DNA from: Listeria innocua
Lineage (GTDB): Bacteria; Bacillota; Bacilli; Lactobacillales; Listeriaceae
Assembly (NCBI RefSeq): GCF_028596125.1
Contig: NZ_CP117229.1
Span: 1,348,001 to 1,412,000, forward strand
Length of the DNA: 64,000 bases
Direction: 5' to 3'
Shown: positions 38,380 to 49,874 of the stretch, piece by piece
Layout: every line of letters begins with the position of its first letter
Numbering within the stretch: the first letter of the stretch is position 1
Made by a program: the position numbers and the translations under genes
Notes under the pieces: generated by a model
Database searches by the model: none
Seen by the model: only the letters and a program-made list of their open reading frames with translations
What the model was told of the DNA's origin: nothing

Positions 38380-39080
38380 TTTAGCACATCCTCTACTAAT
38401 GAGATTTTATGTTCTAATTCGCGAATTTTCGCTTGATTTTCATCTGATATTGGTTGATTACTGGAGATAGTTTGGATAATATTTTGCCATGTATTAGCTT
38501 CATGACGCCATTTGCTTTTAAATATAGCTGATTGTTCTTTTAACAGGCAAGGACCGAAAAAGATTTCTTGTTTTGTCCAAGTAATTTCTTTTTCAGAAGG
38601 CTCAAGAACGATGATTTCATATATTTTATTATCTTCCCGCAAAATAGCTTCTGAAGAAATTAACCAATTATTTTTTTCGGACCATTCTCTAAGTTGCCAC
38701 GCTGCAATATTTGGCTGCAATATCAGTTTGCTTACTCCAGCAAGTTTTTCAGCGCCTTCCTCTAAAATTGTACGAATTAATGTACCACCCATCCCAGCGA
38801 TAACAATAGTATCAATTTTGTCATCTTTTTCAATAACCTCTAAACCATTTCCTTTTCTTACATCGATTTGATCAGTTAAGCCAGAAGTCCGTACTTGTTT
38901 TTGCGCAGACTTAAAAGGTCCATCGACAACTTCACCTGCGACTGCGAAAGAAGCTGTTTTATTTTTGATTGCAAAGCATGGTAAATACGCGTGATCGCTA
39001 CCGATGTCAGCAATTCGTTCGTTTGTTTTTATGTAAGAAGCTACTTTTTCGAGTCGCTTCGATAGTTGTTCCTCGTTCAT
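38376..39080 (-). CDS. trmK: tRNA (adenine22-N1)-methyltransferase
   Basis: A 234-residue SAM-dependent methyltransferase of the TrmK (YqfN) family. RIADIGSDHAYLPC is the SAM-binding motif; DTIVIAGMGGTLI and KLILQPNIAAWQLREW follow. A C-terminal helical hairpin (about 175-234) is characteristic. It methylates N1 of A22 in tRNAs. The ATG at 39080 is preferred; the longer ORF start lies in the rpoD terminator. It overlaps the Nif3-family gene by four bases. Confidence 0.92.
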   Translation of the reverse strand: MNEEQLSKRLEKVASYIKTNERIADIGSDHAYLPCFAIKNKTASFAVAGEVVDGPFKSAQKQVRTSGLTDQIDVRKGNGLEVIEKDDKIDTIVIAGMGGTLIRTILEEGAEKLAGVSKLILQPNIAAWQLREWSEKNNWLISSEAILREDNKIYEIIVLEPSEKEITWTKQEIFFGPCLLKEQSAIFKSKWRHEANTWQNIIQTISSNQPISDENQAKIRELEHKISLVEDVLK

Positions 39081-39105
39081 TTGATTCCCTGCTTTCCTTT
39101 TCATT

Positions 39106-39137
39106 AAAAAGGCAGGAGAACATTTTGTCCTCCTGCC
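39106..39137 (-). terminator. rpoD terminator
   Basis: GGCAGGAG and CTCCTGCC arms with a T-run on the minus strand, 10 bases after the rpoD stop. Read-through would give trmK and the Nif3 gene. Confidence 0.85.
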
Positions 39138-39147
39138 CGGTTGTGCA

Positions 39148-40272
39148 TTATTCCAGGAAGTCTTTTAATTGTTTGCTGCGGCTTGGATGACGTAATTTAC
39201 GTAAAGCTTTTGCTTCGATTTGACGAATCCGTTCACGAGTTACGCCAAACACACGGCCAACTTCTTCTAAAGTGCGCGTACGACCATCATCTAGACCAAA
39301 ACGTAAGCGAAGAACATTTTCTTCCCGGTCTGTTAATGTATCAAGCACATCTTCAAGTTGTTCTTTTAGTAATTCATAAGCTGCATGATCGGACGGTGAA
39401 GTCGCATCTTGGTCTTCAATAAAATCACCAAGGTGTGAATCGTCTTCTTCGCCGATTGGTGTTTCAAGTGAAACTGGTTCTTGAGCGATTTTTAGAATTT
39501 CCCGAACTTTTTCAGTTGGTAGGTCCATTTCTTCCCCAATTTCTTCTGGTGAAGGATCGCGCCCTAAATCTTGTAGCAATGAACGTTGCACACGAATTAA
39601 TTTGTTAATTGTTTCTACCATATGCACCGGAATACGGATTGTTCTAGCTTGGTCCGCAATCGCACGGGTTATCGCTTGACGAATCCACCATGTTGCATAG
39701 GTACTGAATTTAAATCCTTTGTTAAAGTCGAATTTTTCAACGGCTTTCATTAGTCCCATGTTACCTTCTTGAATCAAATCTAGGAATAACATACCTCGAC
39801 CGACATAACGTTTTGCAATACTTACTACAAGGCGTAGGTTGGCTTCTGCAAGACGACCTTTTGCTTCAATGTCACCAGCTTCAATGCGTTTCGCTAAAGC
39901 TATTTCTTCATCGGCAGTAAGTAAGTCTACTCGACCAATTTCTTTTAGATACATGCGCACTGGGTCATTAATTTTAACACCTGGTGGCACACTCATATCT
40001 GTTAAATCAAATGATTCGGTTTCTTCTTTTACAAGTTCTGTTTCATCTGGATCCTCGTCGTCTGCATCGTCAGAAACTTCAATGCCTGCTTCACCGACAT
40101 GTTCTAAATACTCATCCATTTGATCGGAATCTAAAGTGAATGGAGCTAATCTGGCAGCGATTTTTGCATAAGTTAAAATCCCCTTTTTCTTACCTTCTTC
40201 TATCAGGGCTTCTTTTACTTGCTCAACATTAAGTTCAGCAACTGGTTTTGTGTTTTGTGTTTTATCACTCAT
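39148..40272 (-). CDS. rpoD: Primary sigma factor SigA
   Basis: A 374-residue housekeeping sigma factor. Region 1.2 starts near residue 100 ([17 protein letters not shown]), and region 2 contains [27 protein letters not shown]. Region 4.2 contains [25 protein letters not shown] for -35 recognition. A short acidic region 1.1 precedes. The ATG at 40272 lies 13 bases from the GGAGG, a long spacing; an in-frame TTG eight codons upstream overlaps the SD and is rejected. The gene is downstream of dnaG as in Bacillus. Confidence 0.97.
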   Translation of the reverse strand: MSDKTQNTKPVAELNVEQVKEALIEEGKKKGILTYAKIAARLAPFTLDSDQMDEYLEHVGEAGIEVSDDADDEDPDETELVKEETESFDLTDMSVPPGVKINDPVRMYLKEIGRVDLLTADEEIALAKRIEAGDIEAKGRLAEANLRLVVSIAKRYVGRGMLFLDLIQEGNMGLMKAVEKFDFNKGFKFSTYATWWIRQAITRAIADQARTIRIPVHMVETINKLIRVQRSLLQDLGRDPSPEEIGEEMDLPTEKVREILKIAQEPVSLETPIGEEDDSHLGDFIEDQDATSPSDHAAYELLKEQLEDVLDTLTDREENVLRLRFGLDDGRTRTLEEVGRVFGVTRERIRQIEAKALRKLRHPSRSKQLKDFLE

Positions 40273-40333
40273 AACTGCCTGTATTCCTCCTTCCAAAATG
40301 CCGCTAACCTTATTAAAAGGCTTCTCTTAGGTA

Positions 40334-40342
40334 ATAATACCA
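40334..40342 (-). promoter_or_regulatory. Possible internal rpoD promoter
   Basis: Extended -10 TGGTATTAT in the 94-base dnaG-rpoD gap, without a good -35. A 7-bp inverted repeat (CCGCTAA at 40301-40307 and TTAGCGG at 40347-40353) brackets it. Internal rpoD promoters are known in Bacillus; here it is inference. Confidence 0.4.
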
Positions 40343-40366
40343 TCATTTAGCGGTTTTAAAACGTTA

Positions 40367-42247
40367 TTAATCCAATTGACCGCTATTTAACTTACGGTTG
40401 AGTTGGACGATTTCAAGCATCACGCGAATTTCATTTTCTTTGTCGTTTTCACGATTAAAAGCCGCTAGTTGTTGCTCGAGTTCTTTCTTTGCTTGTTCTA
40501 ATTTAAAACGTTTGAGACTTTTAATGTAGTCTTCAAACTGTGTTTTACCTTGTTCATCTGGACTAATAACCATTTCTAGACTGCTTATAAGTCCTTTCAT
40601 TCCTGCATCTGGTACGCTATCCATAAACTTATGTGGATCTGCATCGTTACCTTCAGCAAAATAGCCAATTAAATAGGTATAGAGTGCTTGATAGTTATCA
40701 TGATAAAATTCTGTATCACCTAGAAGTTGTTTAATCAAAAGAAAACTATCCCGATTTTCCATCATTGCTTTCATGAGTTGCTGTTCTGCAGTAGTGTGTG
40801 CAGATAATTTCTTAGTTGGTTGCTCAAAGGAAAAGAGCATCTCTGAGTCTTCTTGCGGAATCATCCCCATAAAAGAATCATCTATTGGTGGTTCATTATA
40901 GCTATGGTTTTGTCGTTCTTTGTGTGTGTTCTTTAGCGATTGTTGCAGTTGTTGTTTTAAAGTTTCAATAGTTAATTCAAATTCATCTGCTAGTTGCTTT
41001 AAGTATAATTCTCGTTCAACAGCTTGATCAAGCTTAGCAATTTCGCGTAAACAGTCATCAATATAAGCGATTTTATCTGTTTCGTTTTGCAAATTACGTT
41101 CTTTGCGTAAATAGTTGATTTTAAAAGCTGTCCAAGTCATTCGTTGTTGTTTGTAGATTTCTTTGAATTTATCTGCACCACTTGCTCTAATGAAGTCATC
41201 TGGATCTTTTCCTGCTGGGAGTTGCAAAACGAAAACATCTAAACGATTACGCTCAACTAAAAGCGTTCCTGCTTTATACGCTGCTTCAATTCCAGCTCGG
41301 TCCCCGTCGTAACAAATAATTGCACGATTTGTAAGGCGCTTAATTAAATCAGCATGTTCTTCCGTTAAGCTTGTTCCCATCGAAGCAACCGCATTTTGAA
41401 CGCCAGCTTCTTCTGCGGAAATGACATCCATAAAGCCTTCCATAAGCGTGATTTCTTCTTGTTTTCTAATAGCCTGTCTTGCCTCTGAAAAATGAAATAA
41501 AGTTCGTCTTTTATTAAAAATAGGTGTTTCAGGACTATTTAAATATTTTGGTCCATCGTCACGGTCAAACAAACGACCAGAAAAAGCATTAATTTGACCA
41601 CGATCATTCGTAATTGGAAACATAATTCTATTACGAAAACGGTCAACCATTTGCCCATCATCACGTTCAGATAAAAGCCCAGCCGTGCCAGCCAGTTGCA
41701 AATCCATCCCTCTTTTTTCAAGAAAAGAAGTGATTGTGGCATGATGGTTTGGCGCAAATCCAATTTGGAAGGATGCCATCATTTGTTCCGACATACCTCG
41801 TTCCTTCAAATACGTTAAAGCAGCTGCCCCTTCTTCTGTTTCCATCAAAATATAATGATAGAGTTTGGCTGTAAGTTGGTGCATTTCAACCATTTTGGCT
41901 GTTTCAGAAGTTTCTTTTGGTAAATTGCTTGTATCACGTTCTTCTGGAAGTTCAATATCGACGTCTAAATGACTCATATCCGCGACTTTTTTGACAGATT
42001 CTACAAACGTTAGCCCATCATGTTCCATTAGAAATGAAAAGACATTTCCTCCTTTACCACAACCAAAACAATGAAAAATTTGTTTTTCTGGTGATACAGA
42101 GAAGGAAGGCGTTTTTTCGCCGTGGAATGGACATAAGCCAGAATAGTTACGACCTTGTTTTTTTAATTGGACATAATTACCAATAATATCGACTATATCC
42201 GCTTGATTCCGGACTTGATCTATTACTTCTTCAGGAATCCGCGCCAT
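40367..42247 (-). CDS. dnaG: DNA primase
   Basis: Synthesises RNA primers at the replication fork. The 626-residue protein has an N-terminal CHC2 zinc finger (CPFHGEKTPSF..HCFGCGKGG, about 40-65), a TOPRIM core with EGFMDVI and CYDGDRAG, and a C-terminal helicase-binding domain (about 450-626). An in-frame TTG four codons upstream abuts the SD AGGAG, so the ATG at 42247 (12-base spacing) is used. It lies 19 bases after the yqxD gene. Confidence 0.97.
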   Translation of the reverse strand: MARIPEEVIDQVRNQADIVDIIGNYVQLKKQGRNYSGLCPFHGEKTPSFSVSPEKQIFHCFGCGKGGNVFSFLMEHDGLTFVESVKKVADMSHLDVDIELPEERDTSNLPKETSETAKMVEMHQLTAKLYHYILMETEEGAAALTYLKERGMSEQMMASFQIGFAPNHHATITSFLEKRGMDLQLAGTAGLLSERDDGQMVDRFRNRIMFPITNDRGQINAFSGRLFDRDDGPKYLNSPETPIFNKRRTLFHFSEARQAIRKQEEITLMEGFMDVISAEEAGVQNAVASMGTSLTEEHADLIKRLTNRAIICYDGDRAGIEAAYKAGTLLVERNRLDVFVLQLPAGKDPDDFIRASGADKFKEIYKQQRMTWTAFKINYLRKERNLQNETDKIAYIDDCLREIAKLDQAVERELYLKQLADEFELTIETLKQQLQQSLKNTHKERQNHSYNEPPIDDSFMGMIPQEDSEMLFSFEQPTKKLSAHTTAEQQLMKAMMENRDSFLLIKQLLGDTEFYHDNYQALYTYLIGYFAEGNDADPHKFMDSVPDAGMKGLISSLEMVISPDEQGKTQFEDYIKSLKRFKLEQAKKELEQQLAAFNRENDKENEIRVMLEIVQLNRKLNSGQLD

Positions 42248-42266
42248 CTTGACAGTCAACTCCTAT

Positions 42267-42716
42267 TTACTTATTTTTGAAAAATGTAGTCATCCGGTCT
42301 TTGAAAAGCACACGATCTTGATCGCTCATTGCTTTAGGACCTTTGCTATATTTGCCTTGTTGCCTTTCTTTGGCATGTCTATAGCGAATATCTAACATTA
42401 ATGACATTTCTTCTTCTCGGTAAAGTTCGCCCCGATTTGAAAAGACATACGTACCTTTTGCAAGTAGAATGCTAGCAAGGCCAATATCTTGCGTTACGAT
42501 AATATCACCTTTGTTTGCTAAATTCATCATTCGCATATCCGCTGATTCTTTGCCAGTATCTACAAAAATCCAATTTTCTCCGTTTGTATTTACAGAGTAA
42601 TGGTTAAAAGAAGCCACAAAAATAACGTCTAACTGAAATTGTTCGGCGACTTGTTTTATTTCTGCTTTTACCGGGCAAGCATCGGCATCAACTAAAATTT
42701 TTGGCACATATTCCAT
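42267..42716 (-). CDS. YqxD/YaiI family protein (DUF188)
   Basis: A 149-residue protein of the PIN-like DUF188 family. ILVDADACPVK at the N-terminus, VDTGKESADMRMMNLA and IVTQDIGLASILLAKG are its conserved acidic motifs. The C-terminus is basic (KERQQGKYSKGPKAM). It is a predicted nuclease of unknown target. It is the first gene of yqxD-dnaG-rpoD. RBS AGAGAGGATGG precedes the ATG. Confidence 0.9.
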   Translation of the reverse strand: MEYVPKILVDADACPVKAEIKQVAEQFQLDVIFVASFNHYSVNTNGENWIFVDTGKESADMRMMNLANKGDIIVTQDIGLASILLAKGTYVFSNRGELYREEEMSLMLDIRYRHAKERQQGKYSKGPKAMSDQDRVLFKDRMTTFFKNK

Positions 42717-42744
42717 CCTCTCTTAAAATCTATGAAGGCAAGTT

Positions 42745-42772
42745 AAAAAACGAGTTTTTAACCCGTTTTTTT
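42745..42772. terminator. Terminator-like hairpin in the leader of yqxD-dnaG-rpoD
   Basis: AAAAAACGAGTT, a three-base loop, AACCCGTTTTTT (12 bp, one G-T wobble), with T-runs on both strands. It lies between the sigma-A promoter at 42814-42842 and the first codon at 42716, inside the expected leader. It could act as an attenuator; there is no convergent gene for it to terminate. Confidence 0.6.
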
Positions 42773-42813
42773 AATATTATTCGTAGATTTGGCTTTTTCA
42801 CACGCGAATTTAG

Positions 42814-42842
42814 ATTATACGGGAAGTAACTAATTTTTACAA
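42814..42842 (-). promoter_or_regulatory. Sigma-A promoter of yqxD-dnaG-rpoD
   Basis: TTGTAA, a 17-base spacer, TATAAT on the minus strand. The -10 lies in one arm of a 12-bp inverted repeat. Confidence 0.75.
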
Positions 42843-42861
42843 GCAGTTTTTCCCGTATAAT
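42814..42861. repeat. 12-bp inverted repeat around the yqxD-dnaG-rpoD promoter
   Basis: ATTATACGGGAA (42814-42825) and its perfect complement (42850-42861), separated by 24 bases that contain the -35. It may be a regulator binding site or an RNA hairpin at the end of the upstream transcript. Confidence 0.7.
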
Positions 42862-42894
42862 ATATATATTCGCCATAAAAAGCAAAAGTCCTTC

Positions 42895-43719
42895 TTATAA
42901 TTCTAAATTTTCATCAACAATTTCACCAATGTGGATTAAAATCTCGTTTGCAGTCTCTTCAATGGCTTTATTAGTCACATCTAACACGAAACAATTTAAT
43001 TTACTGGCTAGTTTATTAAAAATCGCTAATTCTTCATCAATTCGTTGATTACTTGCATAAGTACCAGCACCAGGTAAACCAATCGAAATTAAACGCTCTT
43101 GTCTAATTTTTGTTAATTTTTGTTTACTAATTTTTAGACCAATTATTTTTTTAGGGTCAATTTCAAAAAGTTCATCTGGGATTTGTGCTTCTGGAACGAT
43201 TGGAATATTGACGATTTTTAAACCTTTAAGCGCCAAATATTGCGATAAAGGAGTTTTTGAGGTTCTTGAAATACCAATTAATACATAATCCGCTTGCAAA
43301 ATGCCTCTTGGATTACGACCATCGTCATTCTCTACGGCAAATTCGATTGCGGCTACTTTATTGAAATAAGCTTCATCCATCGAACGAACGCGGCCAGGTT
43401 CAGAAAGTGGTTTAATCTTGTAGGTCTCTTCTAACTGATTTAAAAGCGGCCCAAATAAGTCAATAATCGGTACGCCGAAAGCTTGAGCAGTTTTATTAAG
43501 CTCTTCACGGACGCTTTCGAGTACAATGGTGTGCACGATTATGCCATTGTTCACTGCCACTAGGTCAACAATTTCTTCAATCATGTGAGAAGAATCGACG
43601 TGGTGAAAACGATGGATAAACTTCGGTGTTTGACCAAATTGACTAAGTGCTGCTCTTGTCACGAGTTCGGCCGTTTCTCCTGTTGAATCGGAAACCACGT
43701 ATACGGCTGGTTGAGTCAT
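42895..43719 (-). CDS. yqfL: Pyruvate, phosphate dikinase regulatory protein (PDRP family)
   Basis: A 274-residue bifunctional ADP-dependent kinase / Pi-dependent pyrophosphorylase of the DUF299 family (Bacillus YqfL), which switches PPDK or PEP synthase on and off. Family motifs are [49 protein letters not shown] and the P-loop-like [13 protein letters not shown]. The start at 43719 follows GGAGG by eight bases; a longer ORF start lies upstream of the SD. It follows glyS by 34 bases. Confidence 0.9.
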
Positions 43720-43753
43720 ACATACTTCCTCCTCTTTGCTCAAAATCTTACTT

Positions 43754-45820
43754 TTATTTTACATTAATTTCATCCATTTGAGCAAATTCTTTAATAAAGC
43801 TTGCTAGTTCGAATAAAAGCGCAAGACGATTGTTTTTTAGTTCATCGTTATCAGTCATCACTAGCGTATTATCGAAATAGCCATCAATTGTTGTACGTAA
43901 ATCAGCAAATGCTTTAAGTCTATCAACAATTGTTAAACCAGCATAATCATATTTTAGTTTTTCTAATTTATCGAATAGCTCTTGTTCGTATTCATTTTCA
44001 AATAGGTTCGGATCCACTTCTACGCCATCTTCGTATTTTTTAGAAATTTTAACTACTCGTGTTAAAGCTTCGATAGTTGGACGGAACCACTCTGCATCCG
44101 CATGTTTATTTAAGATTTGAGCACGATCTATCAGTTGCGGAATCACATTTGGATCTCCGCCGATAACAGCGTCAATAATATCATGACGAATATGATGCCC
44201 TTGTAAAATAACACGTAGACGATTTTTCAAGAAGGTCTGCACTTCTTTTTTCACATCTGCACTTGGTAATTCAGTAGCACCTTCTGCACGTTCCATGTCC
44301 ACAATACGAGAAATAACTTCAAGCATTGGAATGTCCCAACCATTTGCTTGGATAATGCGCATCGCCCCAAAGGCACTACGACGTAAACCAAACGGATCAG
44401 CAGAACCAGTTGGTACAATATTTACACAGAAGAAGCCAATTAATGTTTCTAATTTATCCGCAATCGCGATAAGGGAACCTAGGTCTGTTTGCGGTAAAAC
44501 GCCTTCTGCTGAACTTGGTAAATAATGTTCGCGAATGGCTGTTGCGATTGCTGGTTTTTCACCTTGTAATAAGGCGTATTTTTCGCCCATTAAACCTTGT
44601 AATTCTGGGAATTCACCAACGATATTGGTTACTAAATCAAATTTATAAATATTAGTTAAGCGGATAATGTCTTGTTTATCTTCTTCTTGCCAATTTAAGT
44701 AATCAGCAAGCATCAATGCCACTTTTTGCACACGTTCCATTTTTTCTGTCAAAGTACCTAATTTTTCATGGAAAACGATATTTTGTAATTTAGCAACTGC
44801 TTCGTCAATGGTTATTTTTAAATCTTCTTGATAGAAGAAATCAGCATCTGACAAACGAGCGCGTAGTACTTTTTCGTTTCCTCGTGCCACTGTATCTAGA
44901 TTTTCATGGTTACCATTACGAACGGTTACAAAATGAGGCAATAATTCTCCTTCTTGGCTGAAAACTGGGAAGTAACGTTGGTGTTCTTTCATCGTCGTAA
45001 TTAGAACTTCTTCAGGTAGTTCCAAATATTCTTTTTCAAAATTACCCGCTAATACAGTTGGATATTCGACAAGATTAGTTACTTCTTCTAATAAATCGTC
45101 ATCTTCTCTGATTTGCCAATTTTCCATTGTTTCTAGTTCACGTAATTGTTCTACAATAGCCTGTTTGCGTTCACTAGCATTAACAACGACAAATTGTTCT
45201 AATAATGCATGTGGATAGTCGCTCGGTTGATTGATTGTAGCTGTTTTTCCTAAGAAACGATGACCACGGGAAGTATTACTAGTTGAGACACCAGTGATTT
45301 CAAATGGGATAATTTCTTCGCCAAACATTGCGATAAGCCATTTGATTGGGCGAATATAACGTAAATCATTACTACCCCAGTGCATACTTACTGGGAAAGT
45401 CATACTTGTTACTACTTTTTCTAGACTTGGAAGTAACGCGGTTGTTTTTTCGCCGATTACTTCTTTTTTAATGTAAATATATTCCACACCTTTAATTTCG
45501 CGGAAAGTTAAATCTTCTGGTGCTACTTTTTGACTTTTTGCGAATCCTAATGCAGCTTTCGACCAGTTACCTTCGTCGTCTAGAGCGATTTTTTTGGCAG
45601 GGCCTTTTGCTTCTTCCACACGATTAGCTTGTTCTTCAGCCATTTCTTCTACTAGGACAGTTAAACGTCTTGGTGTAGAATAAGTTTTAATTTCTTTAAA
45701 TTCGATTTGGTTGTCTTTTAACCAATCTGTTACTCGTTTTTCCAGTTGTAATACAGAACTAGTCACATACTTCGCTGGCATTTCTTCTAAACCAATTTCT
45801 AATAAAAAGTCTTTACTCAT
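43754..45820 (-). CDS. glyS: Glycyl-tRNA synthetase beta subunit
   Basis: The 688-residue beta chain of the heterotetrameric bacterial glycyl-tRNA synthetase. Conserved motifs include [12 protein letters not shown] at the N-terminus, [23 protein letters not shown] and [15 protein letters not shown]. The C-terminal DALR-type anticodon-binding region starts near 580. It overlaps glyQ by eight bases and is controlled by the T-box upstream of glyQ. Confidence 0.97.
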
Positions 45821-46703
45821 GACGTTTTCCTCCCTCTTCTTTGACTAATGGGAAGCCAAGTTTTTCTCGTGATTCATAAAATGTTTTGGCGATACGTCTT
45901 GCTAAGTTTCTGATACGACCGATATACTGAGCGCGTTCAGTTACTGAAACAACGCCGCGAGCATCTAGTAAGTTAAAGGTATGCGAACATTTTAATACAT
46001 AGTCATACGCTGGGAAAACTAGTCCTTCTTGCATTTGACGAGCTGCTTCTCTTTCATATGTGTCAAAAAGAGTTAATAGCATATCTGTATTAGAAGTTTC
46101 AAAGGCATATTTGGAGTTTTCGAATTCTGCTTGGAAGAAAATATCGCGATAGCTAATACCTTCTGTCCATTCTAAATCAAATACATTTTCTTTATCTTGA
46201 ATATAGCTTGCTAAACGTTCCACACCATAAGTAATTTCAGATGTAACTGGGAAACATTCTAAGCCGCCTACTTGTTGGAAATAAGTAAATTGAGTGATTT
46301 CCATCCCATCTAACCATACTTCCCATCCAAGTCCTGCGCATCCTAACGAAGGGTTTTCCCAGTTATCTTCCACAAAACGAATATCATGTTCTAACGGGTT
46401 AATTCCTAATTTTTCTAATGAGCCAAGGTAAAGCTCTTGAATGTTGTCAGGAGAAGGTTTCATCACTACTTGAAATTGATGATGTTGGAATAATCTGTTT
46501 GGGTTTTCTCCGTAACGGCCATCTGCTGGACGACGAGAAGGCTCCACATAACCTGCTTTCCAAGGTTCTGGACCAATTGCTTTTAAGAAAGTATAAGGGC
46601 TCATTGTACCAGCACCTTTTTCCACATCATACGATTGCAACATAATACAACCTTGTTCGGACCAATAATCTTGTAACGTTCTAATCATTGTTTGTAAATT
46701 CAT
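45813..46703 (-). CDS. glyQ: Glycyl-tRNA synthetase alpha subunit
   Basis: The 296-residue class II catalytic alpha chain. Motifs include [35 protein letters not shown] and [11 protein letters not shown]. The start at 46703 follows GGAGGTGG; an in-frame TTG five codons earlier overlaps the SD. Transcribed with glyS under a glycine T-box. Confidence 0.97.
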
Positions 46704-46730
46704 TGCTTCCACCTCCAAAATAATTCAGCC

Positions 46731-46978
46731 AATATAAAAACTCTCGTCCCTATATGCTGATTTAAAGCATATAGGGACGAGAGTTATCTCGCGGTTCCAC
46801 CCTATTTGGAATTTAAACAATTCCCACCTTGATTTCGCTGTACTCCAGAACGCCTTCACAAAAAGTTAAATATCCGGCTCACACCAAACCCGAACTCGCT
46901 AAAAACAGAGCTTTTTGTTACTATTTTCCTTCAATGTACCTATTAGTTGATATATTAAAAGATACTGTATTTTTGCGA
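46731..46978 (-). promoter_or_regulatory. Glycine T-box riboswitch of glyQS
   Basis: On the minus strand the T-box AGGGTGGAACCGCG (46790-46803) is perfect. Next is a terminator with an 18-bp stem (46740-46757 / 46767-46784) and a T-run. Upstream, stem I elements AGTAAC, GCGAGT and GGTGTGAGCC are visible. A GGC at 46852-46854 in the 3' side of stem I fits a glycine specifier. Uncharged tRNA-Gly should favour read-through into glyQS. Confidence 0.95.
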
Positions 46979-46983
46979 AAAAG

Positions 46984-47751
46984 TCAATCATCGCTATCTT
47001 TTTTTAACATATTTTCCCATTTATCCATATCACGTAAAAATTTCCTGCTTTTTAAATATAAACCAGAATATTCGTCGTAATAAGTATCAATAGCTTTTTG
47101 GAGCCATTCTTTTGTTTCTTGTTTCACATCAATATTGCCTAATCGGTCTAATTGAAATATAAAAAATAGCCTTAAAAGTTTTACTACGTTTTCCGGTAAA
47201 TGCATCCGGTAGCGGTCTTTATCAAAGCAGCGATGGCAAATAATTCCGTTACTTCTTGTTGAAAAATCAAAATGTCCTGTCGTCTCCCCGCAAATAGCGC
47301 ATTTATCCATAGTTGGGTAAAGTCCTAACACAGGTAACATTTTCATTTCATAAATTTGGGTTAGAATTTGCGGATCATATCCTTCATCAATGTCACGTAA
47401 AATTTGAAAAGTTAGCTCATATAAATATGGATTTGGCTGGCGTTCTTCGGTTGCTTTATCCAATAACTCGCATACATAAGTGGCATAAGCCGTCATAAAA
47501 ATATCTTGTTGAATGGAAGAAAAATTTTCGATAACTTCTCCTTGTTGAAGCGTACCAAGCCCGTTTCCTCCAAAAAAAGTGAAGTATCCATTTGTAAATA
47601 ATTGTGTTACAGCAGCTAATCTACTTTTGGTTTTTTTTGCGCCACGAGCAACCACACCAATTTTTCCAAATTCACGTGTATACATGCGGACTATTTTATC
47701 TGATTCACGATAACTCGTCTGTCGTATCACGATTCCTTCGCATTTTTCCAT
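46984..47751 (-). CDS. recO: DNA repair protein RecO
   Basis: A 255-residue recombination mediator that loads RecA with RecR and anneals DNA. The N-terminal OB fold (GIVIRQTSYRESDKIVRMYTREFG) is followed by a helical domain with a zinc site (CAICG..CHRC). The start at 47751 follows GGAGGG by eight bases; the longer ORF start contains the SD. A TGTTATAAT extended -10 lies about 30 bases upstream (47780-47788). Confidence 0.95.
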   Translation of the reverse strand: MEKCEGIVIRQTSYRESDKIVRMYTREFGKIGVVARGAKKTKSRLAAVTQLFTNGYFTFFGGNGLGTLQQGEVIENFSSIQQDIFMTAYATYVCELLDKATEERQPNPYLYELTFQILRDIDEGYDPQILTQIYEMKMLPVLGLYPTMDKCAICGETTGHFDFSTRSNGIICHRCFDKDRYRMHLPENVVKLLRLFFIFQLDRLGNIDVKQETKEWLQKAIDTYYDEYSGLYLKSRKFLRDMDKWENMLKKDSDD

Positions 47752-47888
47752 GTGGCAACCCTCCTTTTTCATTCTTTTTATTATAACATTTTCTAAACGA
47801 TTGTGTCTTTTTATATTTTTTGCTATCTTTCCGCGACTTGCTATTGTAAAATAGAGAAAAAGGCAAGAAAGAAAGGATTTTTTATTCT

Positions 47889-48506
47889 ATGGATATGTTA
47901 CTTATATTATTGATCAGCTTGTTTATACTCACATTCATAGGTGTAGTTGTGGGAATTATTTTGCTTATTGTTAGAAAGGAAAGATGGGCCGGCATTATTG
48001 TCGCTGGATTATCATTTGGTATTGGTTTTTATGTATTGTTAGCTGGGTTAAACTTAGCAACAGTTAGTTTACTTCAAGGCTTTAATAATCCATTTTCTTT
48101 TTACGGTGGTAGTGGTACCGATGTTTATACTAATGATTATGCAGAAAGCTATGACGAAGATTATTATAATGATTATACGGATGTAGATTATGGTGAGCCT
48201 GTTGTTTTAGAAAATGACAGCACTATAACTGTTTATAAACCTGAAGTGTCTCAAAAGAATGATGGTTATGATATTTATAAAGTCAAAGTGAAATTTGAAA
48301 ATACGGGCACTGACCCTCTTCCGTTTTATTCAGAGGATATCTCGTTGTACGATGATGCAGCGGAAGATTATGGACAACAAATTACCGAAGATAGTTTCAC
48401 TGGGGATGTTCAGCCAGGTGAAACGAAAGAATTAACACTTTATTATGAAGTATATAATTTTGGTCCTTATAGTATAGAGTATGACAATTATAGCTGGACT
48501 GAATAA
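47889..48506 (+). CDS. Membrane-anchored protein with DUF4352/DUF5067-like domain
   Basis: A 205-residue protein with two N-terminal membrane segments (about 4-27 and 33-58). An acidic, Tyr/Asp-rich linker (YAESYDEDYYNDYTDVDYG) follows, then a beta-rich domain with KVKVKFENTGTDPLPF and FTGDVQPGETKELTLYYEV. Layout matches the gene at 18213-18863. It is the only plus-strand gene in a long minus-strand block, placed between recO and era. The SD is AGAAAGG. Function unknown. Confidence 0.75.
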   Translation: MDMLLILLISLFILTFIGVVVGIILLIVRKERWAGIIVAGLSFGIGFYVLLAGLNLATVSLLQGFNNPFSFYGGSGTDVYTNDYAESYDEDYYNDYTDVDYGEPVVLENDSTITVYKPEVSQKNDGYDIYKVKVKFENTGTDPLPFYSEDISLYDDAAEDYGQQITEDSFTGDVQPGETKELTLYYEVYNFGPYSIEYDNYSWTE

Positions 48507-48509
48507 ATA

Positions 48510-48549
48510 AAAAGCATCTGGTACACAAATTTGTGTACCAGATGCTTTT
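48510..48549. terminator. Perfect 40-bp palindromic bidirectional terminator
   Basis: A 20-base arm (AAAAGCATCTGGTACACAAA) is followed immediately by its exact complement, ending in T-runs on both strands. It serves the plus-strand gene above and era on the minus strand. Confidence 0.9.
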
Positions 48550-48552
48550 TTA

Positions 48553-49850
<1,298 letters not shown>

Positions 49851-49874
49851 TTACCAAGTCACAATCCCTTCTTT

